Shown here: piece after piece, positions 21,943-29,866 of the stretch
Layout: every line of letters begins with the position of its first letter
Position numbering within the stretch: position 1 is the stretch's first letter
Assembly: GCA_009026175.1 (NCBI GenBank)
Contig: WBTZ01000039.1
Span: forward strand, 1 to 37,852
Direction: 5' to 3'
DNA: 37,852 nucleotides
Source: Zoogloea sp.
Lineage (GTDB): Bacteria; Pseudomonadota; Gammaproteobacteria; Burkholderiales; Rhodocyclaceae
The notes under the pieces: model-generated
Database searches by the model: none
Told to the model about the DNA's origin: nothing
The model's input: only the letters and a program-made list of their open reading frames with translations
Position numbers and translations under genes: made by a program

Positions 21943-23343
21943 ATGCGAATCATCCATACCTCTCTGGTCCTCCTGCTGAGTGCCTGCGCCCTGACCCCGC
22001 CACTCGAGCGCCCGGCGCCGGCGCTACCGGCGTCCTATGCCGATGGCCCCGACGAGCCCACCAGCACCGGGAACGCCGCCGACCTGGGCTGGCGCCAGAT
22101 GTTCGGGGACCCGCGCCTGCAGGCCCTGATCACCACCGCCCTCGACAACAACCGGGACCTGCGCATCGCCCTGCTGAACGTGGACGCGGTTCGCGCCCAG
22201 TACGGCATTGAACGGAGCGCCTTGCTGCCGCAGCTGGATGCCCGCCTGAGCGGCGGGAGGGAAAGGGCGGCTGCCAGCGCGGCGGCACCGGCCAGCCTGC
22301 AGGGCACGCATGCCGCTGGCGTCGCCATCAGTGCCTTCGAGATCGATCTGTTCGGCCGGGTCAGGGCGCTTTCGGATGCAGCGCTGGCACGCTACCTGGC
22401 CAGCGCCGAGGCGGCCCGGGCCGCCCGCATCAGCCTGATTGCAGCGGTGGCGGACGCCTACCTGGAAGAACGCCTGGCGATGGAACAGCTGCGCCTCACC
22501 GAAACCACGCTTGCCGACTGGCGGCAATCCCTGGAGCTGGCGCGCCTGCTCAAGGAGGCCAAGCAGAACAGCGGGCTCGATGTGGCCCAGGCGGAGGGCC
22601 AGGTGGCCTCCGCCGAGGCCGACCTGGAAGGTCGGAAAAGGGACCTCAAGCAGGCCCGCAATGCGCTCGCCCTCCTCCTCGGCACCGCGATGCCGGCCGA
22701 CCTGCCCGAGGGCATGCGCCTGGACAGACAGCCCGTGCTGACCGTGCTCCCCGCCGGCCTGCCTTCAGACCTCCTGTTGCGCCGGCCGGACATCCTCCAG
22801 GCAGAACAGGTCCTGCGCGCGGCCAATGCCGACGTCGGCGCCGCCCGGGCGGCCTTCTTCCCGCGCCTGGCGCTCACCGCCACCCTGGGTTATGCCAGCC
22901 CGGCGCTCGGCAGCCTGTTTCAAGGCGGCCAGCTGGCCTGGGGTTTCATGCCCCAGCTGACGCAGCCGCTCTTCGACAACGGCCGCCTCGAGTCCGGCCT
23001 GGAGCTGGCCCGGGCCCGCCGCTCTACGGCGGTAGCCGAGTACGAGAAGTCCATCCAGACCGCCTTCCGGGAGGTGGCTGACGGCCTGGCTGCCAATGCC
23101 ACCCTGAGCCGTCAGATCGAAGCCCAGCAGCGCGCCGTGTCCAGCGCGGAGCGGCGGCGCGAGCTGTCCAGCCTGCGCTACCGGGCCGGGCAGGACAGCC
23201 GGCTCGAGCTGCTGGATGCCCAGCGCCAGGCCTATGCAGCCCAGCAGAACCTGCTCGGCCTGCAGCGCCTGGCGTTCAAGAGCGCCTTGTCACTCTACAA
23301 GGCGCTCGGCGGCGGACTGCAGGAAACCACCCCGGCGGCCTGA
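21943..23343 (+). CDS. Outer-membrane factor of RND efflux (NodT/OprM/AdeC-like lipoprotein)
   Basis: A 466-aa TolC-superfamily protein. The signal peptide ends at lipobox LLSAC with C15 as the lipid anchor. A Shine-Dalgarno GGAGAG lies upstream of the ATG and the gene follows the RND stop after 3 bases. The two OEP repeats are visible (about 50-245 and 260-455), with the usual WRQMFGDPRLQALI, IGHxxFxxDLFGR-type segment (ISAFEIDLFGRV) and LLRRPDILQAEQVLRAAN motifs. It should form the trimeric outer-membrane channel of the efflux system. A hairpin lies directly after its stop. Confidence 0.93.
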   Translation: MRIIHTSLVLLLSACALTPPLERPAPALPASYADGPDEPTSTGNAADLGWRQMFGDPRLQALITTALDNNRDLRIALLNVDAVRAQYGIERSALLPQLDARLSGGRERAAASAAAPASLQGTHAAGVAISAFEIDLFGRVRALSDAALARYLASAEAARAARISLIAAVADAYLEERLAMEQLRLTETTLADWRQSLELARLLKEAKQNSGLDVAQAEGQVASAEADLEGRKRDLKQARNALALLLGTAMPADLPEGMRLDRQPVLTVLPAGLPSDLLLRRPDILQAEQVLRAANADVGAARAAFFPRLALTATLGYASPALGSLFQGGQLAWGFMPQLTQPLFDNGRLESGLELARARRSTAVAEYEKSIQTAFREVADGLAANATLSRQIEAQQRAVSSAERRRELSSLRYRAGQDSRLELLDAQRQAYAAQQNLLGLQRLAFKSALSLYKALGGGLQETTPAA

Positions 23344-23363
23344 CAGGGGGCGCCTGCCCCCTG
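23344..23363. terminator. Hairpin between the efflux operon and the binding-protein gene
   Basis: CAGGGGGC-GCCT-GCCCCCTG forms a perfect 8-bp GC stem with a 4-base loop, starting right after the OMF stop codon and ending 5 bases before the stop of the convergent gene. Neither side has a clear T-tract, so termination efficiency is uncertain, but the place between two converging genes suggests a bidirectional terminator. Confidence 0.6.
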
Positions 23364-23368
23364 CCTGC

Positions 23369-24514
23369 CTACTTCACCAGCTTCCACTTGCCCCCGGCCA
23401 CTTCGATCAGCACGGCAGACTTCGGATCGTAGCCACCGTGGTCCTCGGCGCTCATGCTGTAAGAGCCATTGGCACCGACGACCTTGGTCTTCTCCAGCGC
23501 GTTGCGCACCGCCTCGCGGAATTCCGGGGTACCCGGTTTGGCCGTCTTGAGGGCGGTGGTGAGAGCGCCTTCGAGGATCATCCAGCCATCCCACGAGGCA
23601 CCGGCGAAGCTGGAGCGGGCTTCAGCGCCGTACTTGGCTTCGAGGGCCTTGTCGAAAGCCAGGCCGGCCTGCTTGTTGGGGTGGCCGTCGGGCAGCTGCT
23701 CGGCCACCACCACCGGCGCAACGGCCAGGCGGGCGCCTTCGATGGCCTTGCCGCCGACCCGCAGGAACTCCTTGTTGGCCACCGCGTGGGAGTGATAGAT
23801 GGGACCGGCGAAGCCACGCTCGCGCAGGGTGGTGTGGGGCATCACCGCGGGCGTGCCGGAGCCGCCGACAAACACGGCATCGGGCCTGGAGGCGACGATC
23901 TTGAGGGCCTGGGCGGTGACGCTGTTGTCGGTGCGGCCAAAGCGCTCGGTGGCAACGATCTTGATGCCGGCGGCCTCGGTGGTCTTGGTCAGGCCCTTCA
24001 GCAGCAGCTCGCCCCAGGAGTCCGAGAAGCCGATGAAGGCGACCGTCTTGACGCCCTTCTCCTTCATGTCGGCCACCACGCGGCCCACCATCACGTCGGC
24101 CAGGGGCTCGACGCGGAAGGCCCACTTGAGCTTGTCGGGGGTGGGGACGATGGGCGCCTGGGACAGCAGCGGCACCTTCTTCTCGTTGGCCACGTCGGCC
24201 ATGGCCAGGCCCGAGGTGATCAGGTTGGGCCCGAAGAGCACGTCCACATTGTCTTCGCCACTGAGCTTGCGGGCGTTCTTGACGGCATTGGTGGGGTCGG
24301 TGGCATCGTCGAGGACGATGTAGTTGATCTTCTCCTTGCCGAGGGTCTTGGGCATCAGCTCGATGGACTTGCGGGTCTCGAGGCCCAGGGAGGCGGCCGG
24401 GCCGGTGAGGGAGAAGACCACGCCGATGTTGATGTCGGCAAGGGCCTGGCCGGCGGCCAGGGCGAGGGCGGCGGTGGCCAGGATCTTCTTGCAGGGGTGC
24501 TTCAGCTTCATCAT
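23369..24514 (-). CDS. LivK-type ABC transporter substrate-binding protein
   Basis: A 381-aa periplasmic binding protein of the branched-chain amino acid / aromatic acid type (peripla_BP_6). The signal peptide ends at AGQALA-DINIG. A Shine-Dalgarno AAGGAGAC lies 2-8 bases before ATG 24514. Typical features are GVVFSLTGPAASLG at the mature start and LFGPNLITSGLAMADVANE. Many relatives next to catabolic genes bind aromatic acids. The gene lies 45 bases downstream of the TfdB-like monooxygenase on the same strand, so it probably belongs to that operon. No permease or ATPase genes are in the window, so it must use a transporter encoded elsewhere, or act as a sensor protein. Confidence 0.85.
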   Translation of the reverse strand: MMKLKHPCKKILATAALALAAGQALADINIGVVFSLTGPAASLGLETRKSIELMPKTLGKEKINYIVLDDATDPTNAVKNARKLSGEDNVDVLFGPNLITSGLAMADVANEKKVPLLSQAPIVPTPDKLKWAFRVEPLADVMVGRVVADMKEKGVKTVAFIGFSDSWGELLLKGLTKTTEAAGIKIVATERFGRTDNSVTAQALKIVASRPDAVFVGGSGTPAVMPHTTLRERGFAGPIYHSHAVANKEFLRVGGKAIEGARLAVAPVVVAEQLPDGHPNKQAGLAFDKALEAKYGAEARSSFAGASWDGWMILEGALTTALKTAKPGTPEFREAVRNALEKTKVVGANGSYSMSAEDHGGYDPKSAVLIEVAGGKWKLVK

Positions 24515-24559
24515 GTCTCCTTTGTTTTTGTACTGCGGGGATGGGCGGAAAGTACGGGG

Positions 24560-26317
24560 TCAGAAGGTGGTGTCGAGCAGCGCGCCGAGGGCGGCCACCA
24601 GGAGCCGGCGGGCTTCGCCGGCCTCATGCACGGCAGCGCAATGGCGCCACGCCACGTAACCGTCGGGGCGCACCAGGATGGCGCCGGCCTCCTCCACCTC
24701 GCGCACACGCTGCCAGGCGCAATAGGGGTCGGCGGTGCCCGGCGCGCCGGTGACCACGGTACGCAGCCAGGGCAGCCCGAGGGCCTCGGCAGCCTGCAAC
24801 CAGGCCTGGCCGGACAGGCCGGTGATCAGCGAGAACTTGCCTTTGCCGGTCACGTCCAGGGTGGACACGCGCAGGCCGCGGCGATCCACCAGCCAGGCGT
24901 GGGGAAGCTTGGCGCCCGGCCGGGTGGTGGCCTGCAGGTAGAGCTGGGGGTCGCGCCGCCACACCTCTTCGCCGGCCGCCGGGTCGGGCAGCACCGCGGG
25001 CGAAGTGTAGCGCTGGTTCATCTCCACGCCTTGTGCATTGAATTCGGTGTTCTTCAGCTCGAGGGCAGCCTGCACTGCCTGGCGCGCCGCCACGCCTTCG
25101 GGCCCCGGGTCCTTGAAGCGGGCAATGCCGGCTGCCACCGGGTTGTCGGCGCCCTCGACCCGGAAGGCCGCCTTGAGGGGCGCATAGTCCATGCGTGACT
25201 GGTTGGCGCGGACCACGATCTGGCGCCCCACCGGGGCCCGCTCCAGGCTGTAGCTGTCGAGCAGGCGGGGGCCGGCATGCCCCTGGATGACGTAGGCGAG
25301 CTTCCAGGCCAGGTTGAAGGCGTCCTGCACGCAGGTGTTGAGGCCGAGGCCGCTCGACGGCGGGTGGCGATGCACGGCGTCGCCGCCGCAGAAGACCCGG
25401 CCCCGGGAATACTCGGTGGCATAGGCCTGGTTCACGTACCACACCGAGGTGCGCTCGATCTCCACCTCCAGCTCCGGGTCGCCGACCAGGGTGCGGATGC
25501 GCTCGAGCAGCAGCTCGGGGTTGAGGTCCGGCTCCCCCTTGGAAATGTCGAAGCCCCAGCCGGCGATCCAGCCGTCCCAGGGGCGCACCGCGCGCAGCAG
25601 GCCCATGCCGATCTCACCGAAGCTGGCCGCGGGCGTGACGATCCAGTGCAGGATGCTGGGCCGGTGGGCCACGTAGCGGGACAGGTCGGCCTTGAAGATC
25701 ACGTACACCGTGCCAGCCCGGGCCATGTGGCCTTCGATGGGCAGCTCGATGTCCTCGGCGACTTTCGACTTGGCCCCGTCGGCGCCCACCAGGTAACGGG
25801 CGCGCAGGCTGTATTCGCGGCCGTTGGCCCGCTCGCGCAGCTGCACCGTGACACCGTCGGCGTCCTGGCGGTGGGACAGGTATTCGGTGTTGAAAGTGAA
25901 ACGGGCGCCCCGCTCCGCCGCGTTCTTGAAGATCACCGGCTCGATCAGCGGCTGGGGGATGTCCTGCAGGCCGCAGGGGCTGCCCTGCAGGTAATCGCCC
26001 TTGCGCTCGTCGCCGGTCCCCCAGGTGCGCTGGCGCACCAGCTCCTCACCGGCCAGGCTGGTGGTGAACAAGGTGTCGCCCATCTGCTCCCAAGGGGTGG
26101 CGTACTTGATCGCCTCGTCCTCGATGCCCAGGTCGCGCAGCACTTCCATGGTGCGCTGGTTGGTGATGTGGGCCCGGGGCGTGTCGGCCAGCCAGTTGCT
26201 GCGCGACACCATGTGGGCCCGCACGCCATAGGTCGCCAGGGCCAGCGCCGTCGCGCCGCCGGTGGGGCCGGAGCCGATGATCAGCACATCGGTATCGAAA
26301 TCCGCGGAATGGTCCAC
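24560..26317 (-). CDS. FAD-dependent phenol monooxygenase, TfdB-like
   Basis: A 585-aa single-component flavoprotein of the PheA/TfdB family. It resembles 2,4-dichlorophenol 6-monooxygenase TfdB closely through its length, including TPRAHITNQRTMEVLRDLG, VAHRPSILHW and VEMNQRYTSPA. The FAD/NADPH motifs are present: GSGPTGG near residue 15, the DG motif VGADGAKSKV, and the GD motif GGDAVHRHPP. The C-terminal thioredoxin-like domain is present (ILVRPDGYVAWR). It should ortho-hydroxylate phenol or a substituted phenol to a catechol. The GTG start at 26317 is preceded by GAGGAGAC. The frame is open upstream but reads non-coding there. The exact substrate cannot be told from sequence. Confidence 0.85.
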   Translation of the reverse strand: MDHSADFDTDVLIIGSGPTGGATALALATYGVRAHMVSRSNWLADTPRAHITNQRTMEVLRDLGIEDEAIKYATPWEQMGDTLFTTSLAGEELVRQRTWGTGDERKGDYLQGSPCGLQDIPQPLIEPVIFKNAAERGARFTFNTEYLSHRQDADGVTVQLRERANGREYSLRARYLVGADGAKSKVAEDIELPIEGHMARAGTVYVIFKADLSRYVAHRPSILHWIVTPAASFGEIGMGLLRAVRPWDGWIAGWGFDISKGEPDLNPELLLERIRTLVGDPELEVEIERTSVWYVNQAYATEYSRGRVFCGGDAVHRHPPSSGLGLNTCVQDAFNLAWKLAYVIQGHAGPRLLDSYSLERAPVGRQIVVRANQSRMDYAPLKAAFRVEGADNPVAAGIARFKDPGPEGVAARQAVQAALELKNTEFNAQGVEMNQRYTSPAVLPDPAAGEEVWRRDPQLYLQATTRPGAKLPHAWLVDRRGLRVSTLDVTGKGKFSLITGLSGQAWLQAAEALGLPWLRTVVTGAPGTADPYCAWQRVREVEEAGAILVRPDGYVAWRHCAAVHEAGEARRLLVAALGALLDTTF

Positions 26318-26470
26318 TGCAGGGTCTCCTCGCCGCACCCGGTGGCGGCCGTCATGGGTTTGATGAATGCGCCGCCCCCGGTCCTGCCCCTCCGCGGCAA
26401 GACAGGCGGACGGAAATGGATGGCAGGCGGCGCGGGCTGGCATGAATGCGTCGAGCGCCACTCTACAGCC

Positions 26471-26490
26471 CTTGCATGCTAGCATGCAAG
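26471..26490. promoter_or_regulatory. Perfect 20-bp palindrome, likely GntR operator
   Basis: CTTGCATGCTAGCATGCAAG is a perfect palindrome in the 291-base gap between the TfdB-like and GntR genes. On the minus strand its TTGCAT could be a -35 hexamer, 16 bases from a weak -10 (TGTAGA), so a bound repressor would block the monooxygenase promoter. No other strong signal is seen in this gap apart from the related site at 26561. Confidence 0.6.
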
Positions 26491-26560
26491 CACTCAATAC
26501 GTGCTTCCAGGGGCGGCCGCCTTACGCAGCGTTCACCCGGGCAGACAGCCCGGCAGAGAG

Positions 26561-26571
26561 TGCTACCATGC
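26561..26571. promoter_or_regulatory. Second, degenerate copy of the palindrome core
   Basis: TGCTACCATGC matches the core TGCTAGCATGC of the palindrome at 26471 in 10 of 11 positions. It lies 37 bases before the GntR start, a fitting place for autoregulation. Confidence 0.4.
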
Positions 26572-26608
26572 GCCGGCTGCCCTGCCCCACATCCCGACCC
26601 GCTCTGTC

Positions 26609-27262
26609 ATGGCCAAGAAGAACCATCTGTACCAGGAGATCCTGCAGCGCCTGTTCCGCTGCCAGTACCGCTTCGGCGACCGCATCCTCGTCAAGGAGAT
26701 CGGCGAGGAGATGGGCGTCAGCCGGCACCCGATCATGACCGCCCTGTACAAGCTGCAGGAGCGCGGCTTCGTCACCATCACCGCCCAGGTAGGCTGCGAG
26801 GTGGTCACGCCGACGCCGGAGTCGATCCAGGATTTCTACCGCATGTTCGCCCTCACCGAGGGCCTGATCGCCGAGCTGGCAGCCAACCGCGCCAGCGCTG
26901 CCGAGATCGCCCGGCTGCGCCTGATCAATGCGCAGATCGAAGCCCTCGACCCGGCGGACCCGGCCAATGCCGACGCCTACCGGCAGCTCAACGTGGCCTT
27001 CCACACCGCGCTGCACGCCATGGCGCAGTCACCGCTGGTGTGCGGCCGGCAGCTGGCCAACTTCGAACTGTCGGATTTTTTCATCGTGCAGACCTGCGGC
27101 TTCGGCGCCCACCTGGACCACGTGGCAGGCGAACACCAGGCGGTGATCGACGCCATTGCGGTGCGCCAGCCCGAGCAGGCCAACGCGGCGGCCCGGGAAC
27201 ATATCGACAGCGTGTCACGTACCGTCGCCGCGGCCCTGGGCGCACGCCCCGAGTCCGCCTGA
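26609..27262 (+). CDS. GntR-family transcriptional regulator (FCD subfamily)
   Basis: A 217-aa regulator starting at ATG 26609 (MAKKNHLYQEI). The open frame reaches further up but that part looks non-coding. Residues 5-72 form a GntR winged helix (GDRILVKEIGEEMGVSRHPIMTALYKLQERGFV). Residues about 80-205 form an all-helical FCD ligand-binding domain, with the usual LTEGLIAELAANRA segment and metal-ligand histidines (FHTALH, GEHQAVIDAI, REHIDSV). It is divergent from the TfdB-like gene and sits next to a perfect palindrome, so it probably represses that operon until an aromatic ligand binds. AphS of Comamonas testosteroni is a GntR-type repressor of a phenol operon. Whether this one also acts on the dmp operon is not known. 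Confidence 0.87.
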   Translation: MAKKNHLYQEILQRLFRCQYRFGDRILVKEIGEEMGVSRHPIMTALYKLQERGFVTITAQVGCEVVTPTPESIQDFYRMFALTEGLIAELAANRASAAEIARLRLINAQIEALDPADPANADAYRQLNVAFHTALHAMAQSPLVCGRQLANFELSDFFIVQTCGFGAHLDHVAGEHQAVIDAIAVRQPEQANAAAREHIDSVSRTVAAALGARPESA

Positions 27263-27282
27263 CCCCAGTACAGGAGAACAGC

Positions 27283-27834
27283 ATGCCCCACTCAGCCGGC
27301 CCCGACGCCGTCCTCGCCTTCTGGTTCGAGGAGATCTCGCCCAAGCAGTGGTGGGACAAGTCAGACGACTTCGACCGCATCGTCGCCACGCGCTTCGGCG
27401 CCGTACACCACGCTGCCAGCCGCGGCGAGCTTCACACCTGGCGCAGCACGGCAGAGGGCCGCCTGGCCGAGGTGATCGTGCTCGACCAGTTCTCCCGCAA
27501 CATCCACCGGGACAGCCCCCTGGCCTTCGCCAGCGACGGCATGGCCCTGGTGCTGGCCCAGGAAGCCGTGGCGGCGGGTGCCGACCATGCCCTGGAGCCG
27601 GCCCGCCGCGCCTTCCTGTACCTGCCCTACATGCACAGCGAATCTGCGGTGATCCACGCCCTGGCGATGGACCTGTACAGCCAGCCCGGGCTGGAGGGCA
27701 ACCTGGACTTCGAACGCCGCCACAAGGCCATCATCGACCGCTTCGGCCGCTACCCCCACCGCAATGCGGCGCTGGGCAGGGCCTCGACGGCCGAGGAGAT
27801 CGACTTCCTGAAGACGCCGGGCTCGTCCTTCTAG
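27283..27834 (+). CDS. DUF924 family protein
   Basis: A 183-aa protein. ATG 27283 has AGGAGA seven bases upstream, 20 bases after the GntR stop, so the two genes are probably cotranscribed. The family signatures are clear: VLAFWFEEISPKQWWDKSDDFD at the N-terminus, VIVLDQFSRNIHR near the middle and FLYLPYMHSES with HKAIIDRFGRYPHRN at the C-terminus. DUF924 proteins are soluble helical proteins with a TPR-like fold and no agreed function. The stop TAG shares CTAG (27831-27834) with the stop of the convergent OGT-like gene. Confidence 0.88.
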   Translation: MPHSAGPDAVLAFWFEEISPKQWWDKSDDFDRIVATRFGAVHHAASRGELHTWRSTAEGRLAEVIVLDQFSRNIHRDSPLAFASDGMALVLAQEAVAAGADHALEPARRAFLYLPYMHSESAVIHALAMDLYSQPGLEGNLDFERRHKAIIDRFGRYPHRNAALGRASTAEEIDFLKTPGSSF

Positions 27835-29744
27835 CGGGCGCCGTCGCACCAGGTCCGCCAGATTCCGCGCACCAGGCTCTCGAACTGGACGGCAAAGCGT
27901 CGGCTATCCAGTAGCGCGGTCGATTGCAGCGTCTCGCGCAGCCTGCCCCGGATCTGAGCGAGGTGATCGAGGCGGGCGGCAAACTCGACGGCCTTGGCGA
28001 CATATTCCTCGCGGCTGCAGGCAGCCCACTCCGGCAGGCCGGCCAGCTTCAGCAAGCCTGCCCCCTGGCGCGAGATGAAGCTCTCGCCGGCCAGGGTCAC
28101 CACCGGAACGCCCATCCACAAGGCCTCCACCGATGTGGTCACGCCCGGATAAGGGAAGGGGTCGAGGGCGATATCGACCCGGTTGTAGGTGGGCAGGTGC
28201 TCCGAGTGGGGCACCCGCCCCATGAACTCCAGGCGCGCCTCGTCGATCCCTCTCTTGACAAAGAAGCTCGTGAAACGGCCCCTCAGGGTTTCGTCGGAGA
28301 AACCGCCGTACTTGCACAGCAGGCGGCTGTCCGGCACCGCGGCAAGGACCTCGGCCCAGGTTTCCAGGACCTCGTCGCTGACCTTTCTCGGATTGTTGAA
28401 GCTGCCGAAGGTCACATAGCCATTTCGGGCGGCCGGGAGCTCACCGACCGCACACTCTTCTTCCGGCGGCCTGAAGCACAGATAGGTCTCCGGCATGCGC
28501 AGGATCTTCTCGGAGAAATGGGCTTCTTCCGAGACCGTAAGGGTGCATTCATCGGCGATCAGGTAATCCATCGCCGGCAAACCCGTGGTGCCGAGGTAGC
28601 CGATCCAGCTGACCTGCACCGGCGCCGGCTTCCAGGCGAACATGGGCAGGCGGTTGCAGCCGGTGTGCCCCGACAGATCGAACAGGATATCGATCCCGTC
28701 CTGCCGGACCTTCTCGGCAAGCGCACTGTCGGACATGTGATTAACATGGGTCCAGCCCGCACAATACGATTTCATCCGGGCCGTATTGTCATCGGATGCA
28801 AAGGCATCCACGTGATAGGCATGGAGTTCGATGCGCTCCCCCATCATGTCGTGAAGAGCTGCAAATACGTTCTCGACAAAAAGGCCCACTGATTGCCGGC
28901 GGAAGTCCGGCGATACAAAACCCAATTTGAGGCACCGTCCGGGATCCGGATCATTGGGCCAGTCCTGCCAGGGCCGGGCTGCATCGGTGAATAGCTGGCC
29001 AATACGGCGAGCCTGCGCCAGCAGATCAATGCCCGAATGACCTGGATGGTAGGAGCACAGGAACTGACGCCAGCTTTGCCCCACCAGGTTGCCCGGATCG
29101 ATTTCCAGCGCACGGCGGATGTGTTCCTCGGCCTCCTCGACCATCCCCAAGTCTTCCAGCCGCTGCCCAAGGTTCAAATGGGCCGCCGAATCATCGGGGC
29201 TCAAGGCCAGGGCCCTGCGCGCAACCGCGATGGAGTCCAGCTTCCGGTTGGCACTGCTCAGGGCGGCAGACAGATTGGTGAGGGCGGCGAGATAATCGGG
29301 TTGCAGCGCCAGGGCCTTCTCACAACTCTCGATGGCACCTTCCACCCTGCCCAGGTCGAGGAGGATGGCGCCCAGGTTCATGTGCGCCTTGGCATAATCC
29401 GGGCGCAGGGCAATGGCCACCCGGCAATGATGTTCGGCGCGCTGCAGTTCGCCGTGGGCGATCAGCGCCAGGGCCAGGTTGAGATTGATCGTCGGGTCTG
29501 CCGGCAAGAGCGCCGCCGCATTCTCCATGGCAAACAGCGCATCGGTGCCCATCGCCAGCTGCGCAATCCCCATGAAACTCCAGGCATGGCCGAAGTCGGG
29601 GTGTTTTCTGGCGAGCTCTGCGGCGGACCTTTCCAGTTCGGCAAAGCGACCAGTCCGGGAGAGCTGCACCAGTTCGTTCAGCCTTGCCATTGCCGACATC
29701 TGCTGAACATTCTCAACTCGTTTCAAGGCGGAGTCTCCACACAT
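27831..29744 (-). CDS. TPR protein with O-GlcNAc-transferase-like (GT41) domain
   Basis: A 637-aa protein. The N-terminal half (about 35-250) holds about six TPR repeats with the usual AHxNLGxxLxxLGxxxxA pattern (for example AKAHMNLGAILLDLGR and AAHLNLGQRLEDLG). The C-terminal half (about 275-625) is a GT41 catalytic region with KLGFVSPDFRRQSVG, DLSGHTGCNRL, VQVSWIGYLGTTG, FGSFNNPRKV (the lysine expected to contact UDP) and DPFPYPGVTTSVEALWMGVP with VTLAGESFISRQGAGLL. It should transfer a sugar from a nucleotide donor to Ser/Thr of a protein. Bacterial relatives modify flagellin or other proteins. No acceptor gene is recognisable nearby. The start ATG 29744 is not supported by a strong Shine-Dalgarno. 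ATG 29696 (MSAMARL) is an alternative. Confidence 0.87.
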   Translation of the reverse strand: MCGDSALKRVENVQQMSAMARLNELVQLSRTGRFAELERSAAELARKHPDFGHAWSFMGIAQLAMGTDALFAMENAAALLPADPTINLNLALALIAHGELQRAEHHCRVAIALRPDYAKAHMNLGAILLDLGRVEGAIESCEKALALQPDYLAALTNLSAALSSANRKLDSIAVARRALALSPDDSAAHLNLGQRLEDLGMVEEAEEHIRRALEIDPGNLVGQSWRQFLCSYHPGHSGIDLLAQARRIGQLFTDAARPWQDWPNDPDPGRCLKLGFVSPDFRRQSVGLFVENVFAALHDMMGERIELHAYHVDAFASDDNTARMKSYCAGWTHVNHMSDSALAEKVRQDGIDILFDLSGHTGCNRLPMFAWKPAPVQVSWIGYLGTTGLPAMDYLIADECTLTVSEEAHFSEKILRMPETYLCFRPPEEECAVGELPAARNGYVTFGSFNNPRKVSDEVLETWAEVLAAVPDSRLLCKYGGFSDETLRGRFTSFFVKRGIDEARLEFMGRVPHSEHLPTYNRVDIALDPFPYPGVTTSVEALWMGVPVVTLAGESFISRQGAGLLKLAGLPEWAACSREEYVAKAVEFAARLDHLAQIRGRLRETLQSTALLDSRRFAVQFESLVRGIWRTWCDGAR

Positions 29745-29768
29745 TCAAAATCAACGGACAGCCTGAAA

Positions 29769-29799
29769 AGGATCATTCATTCTGGAGAAGAATGATCCT
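29769..29799 (-). terminator. Terminator hairpin after the phenol hydroxylase operon
   Basis: AGGATCATTC (29769-29778) and GAATGATCCT (29790-29799) are exact complements with an 11-base loop. On the minus strand the stem is followed by CCTTTTC, a short T-run. It lies 67 bases after the dmpP-like stop and before the OGT-like gene, so it probably ends the dmp operon transcript. Confidence 0.7.
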
Positions 29800-29866
29800 G
29801 CACAAGCCTATTCCAATCGATTTTAGCGCAGATACCCGCCTTTTCCCTTTCTCCCGGGCCTGAATC

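Noticed and set aside
18742-21957. Long open frame antisense to the RND pump gene
   Set aside because: Same reason: the translation is low-complexity and rich in His, Gln and Arg, and the plus strand encodes a complete RND pump.
23216-25198. Long plus-strand open frame across the OMF, binding protein and monooxygenase genes
   Set aside because: It crosses three well-supported genes and its Gly- and His-rich translation shows no domain.
26438-26453. TGGCAT motif as a sigma-54 promoter in the GntR/TfdB gap
   Set aside because: There is no GC at the required distance from the GG, so the -12 element is missing.
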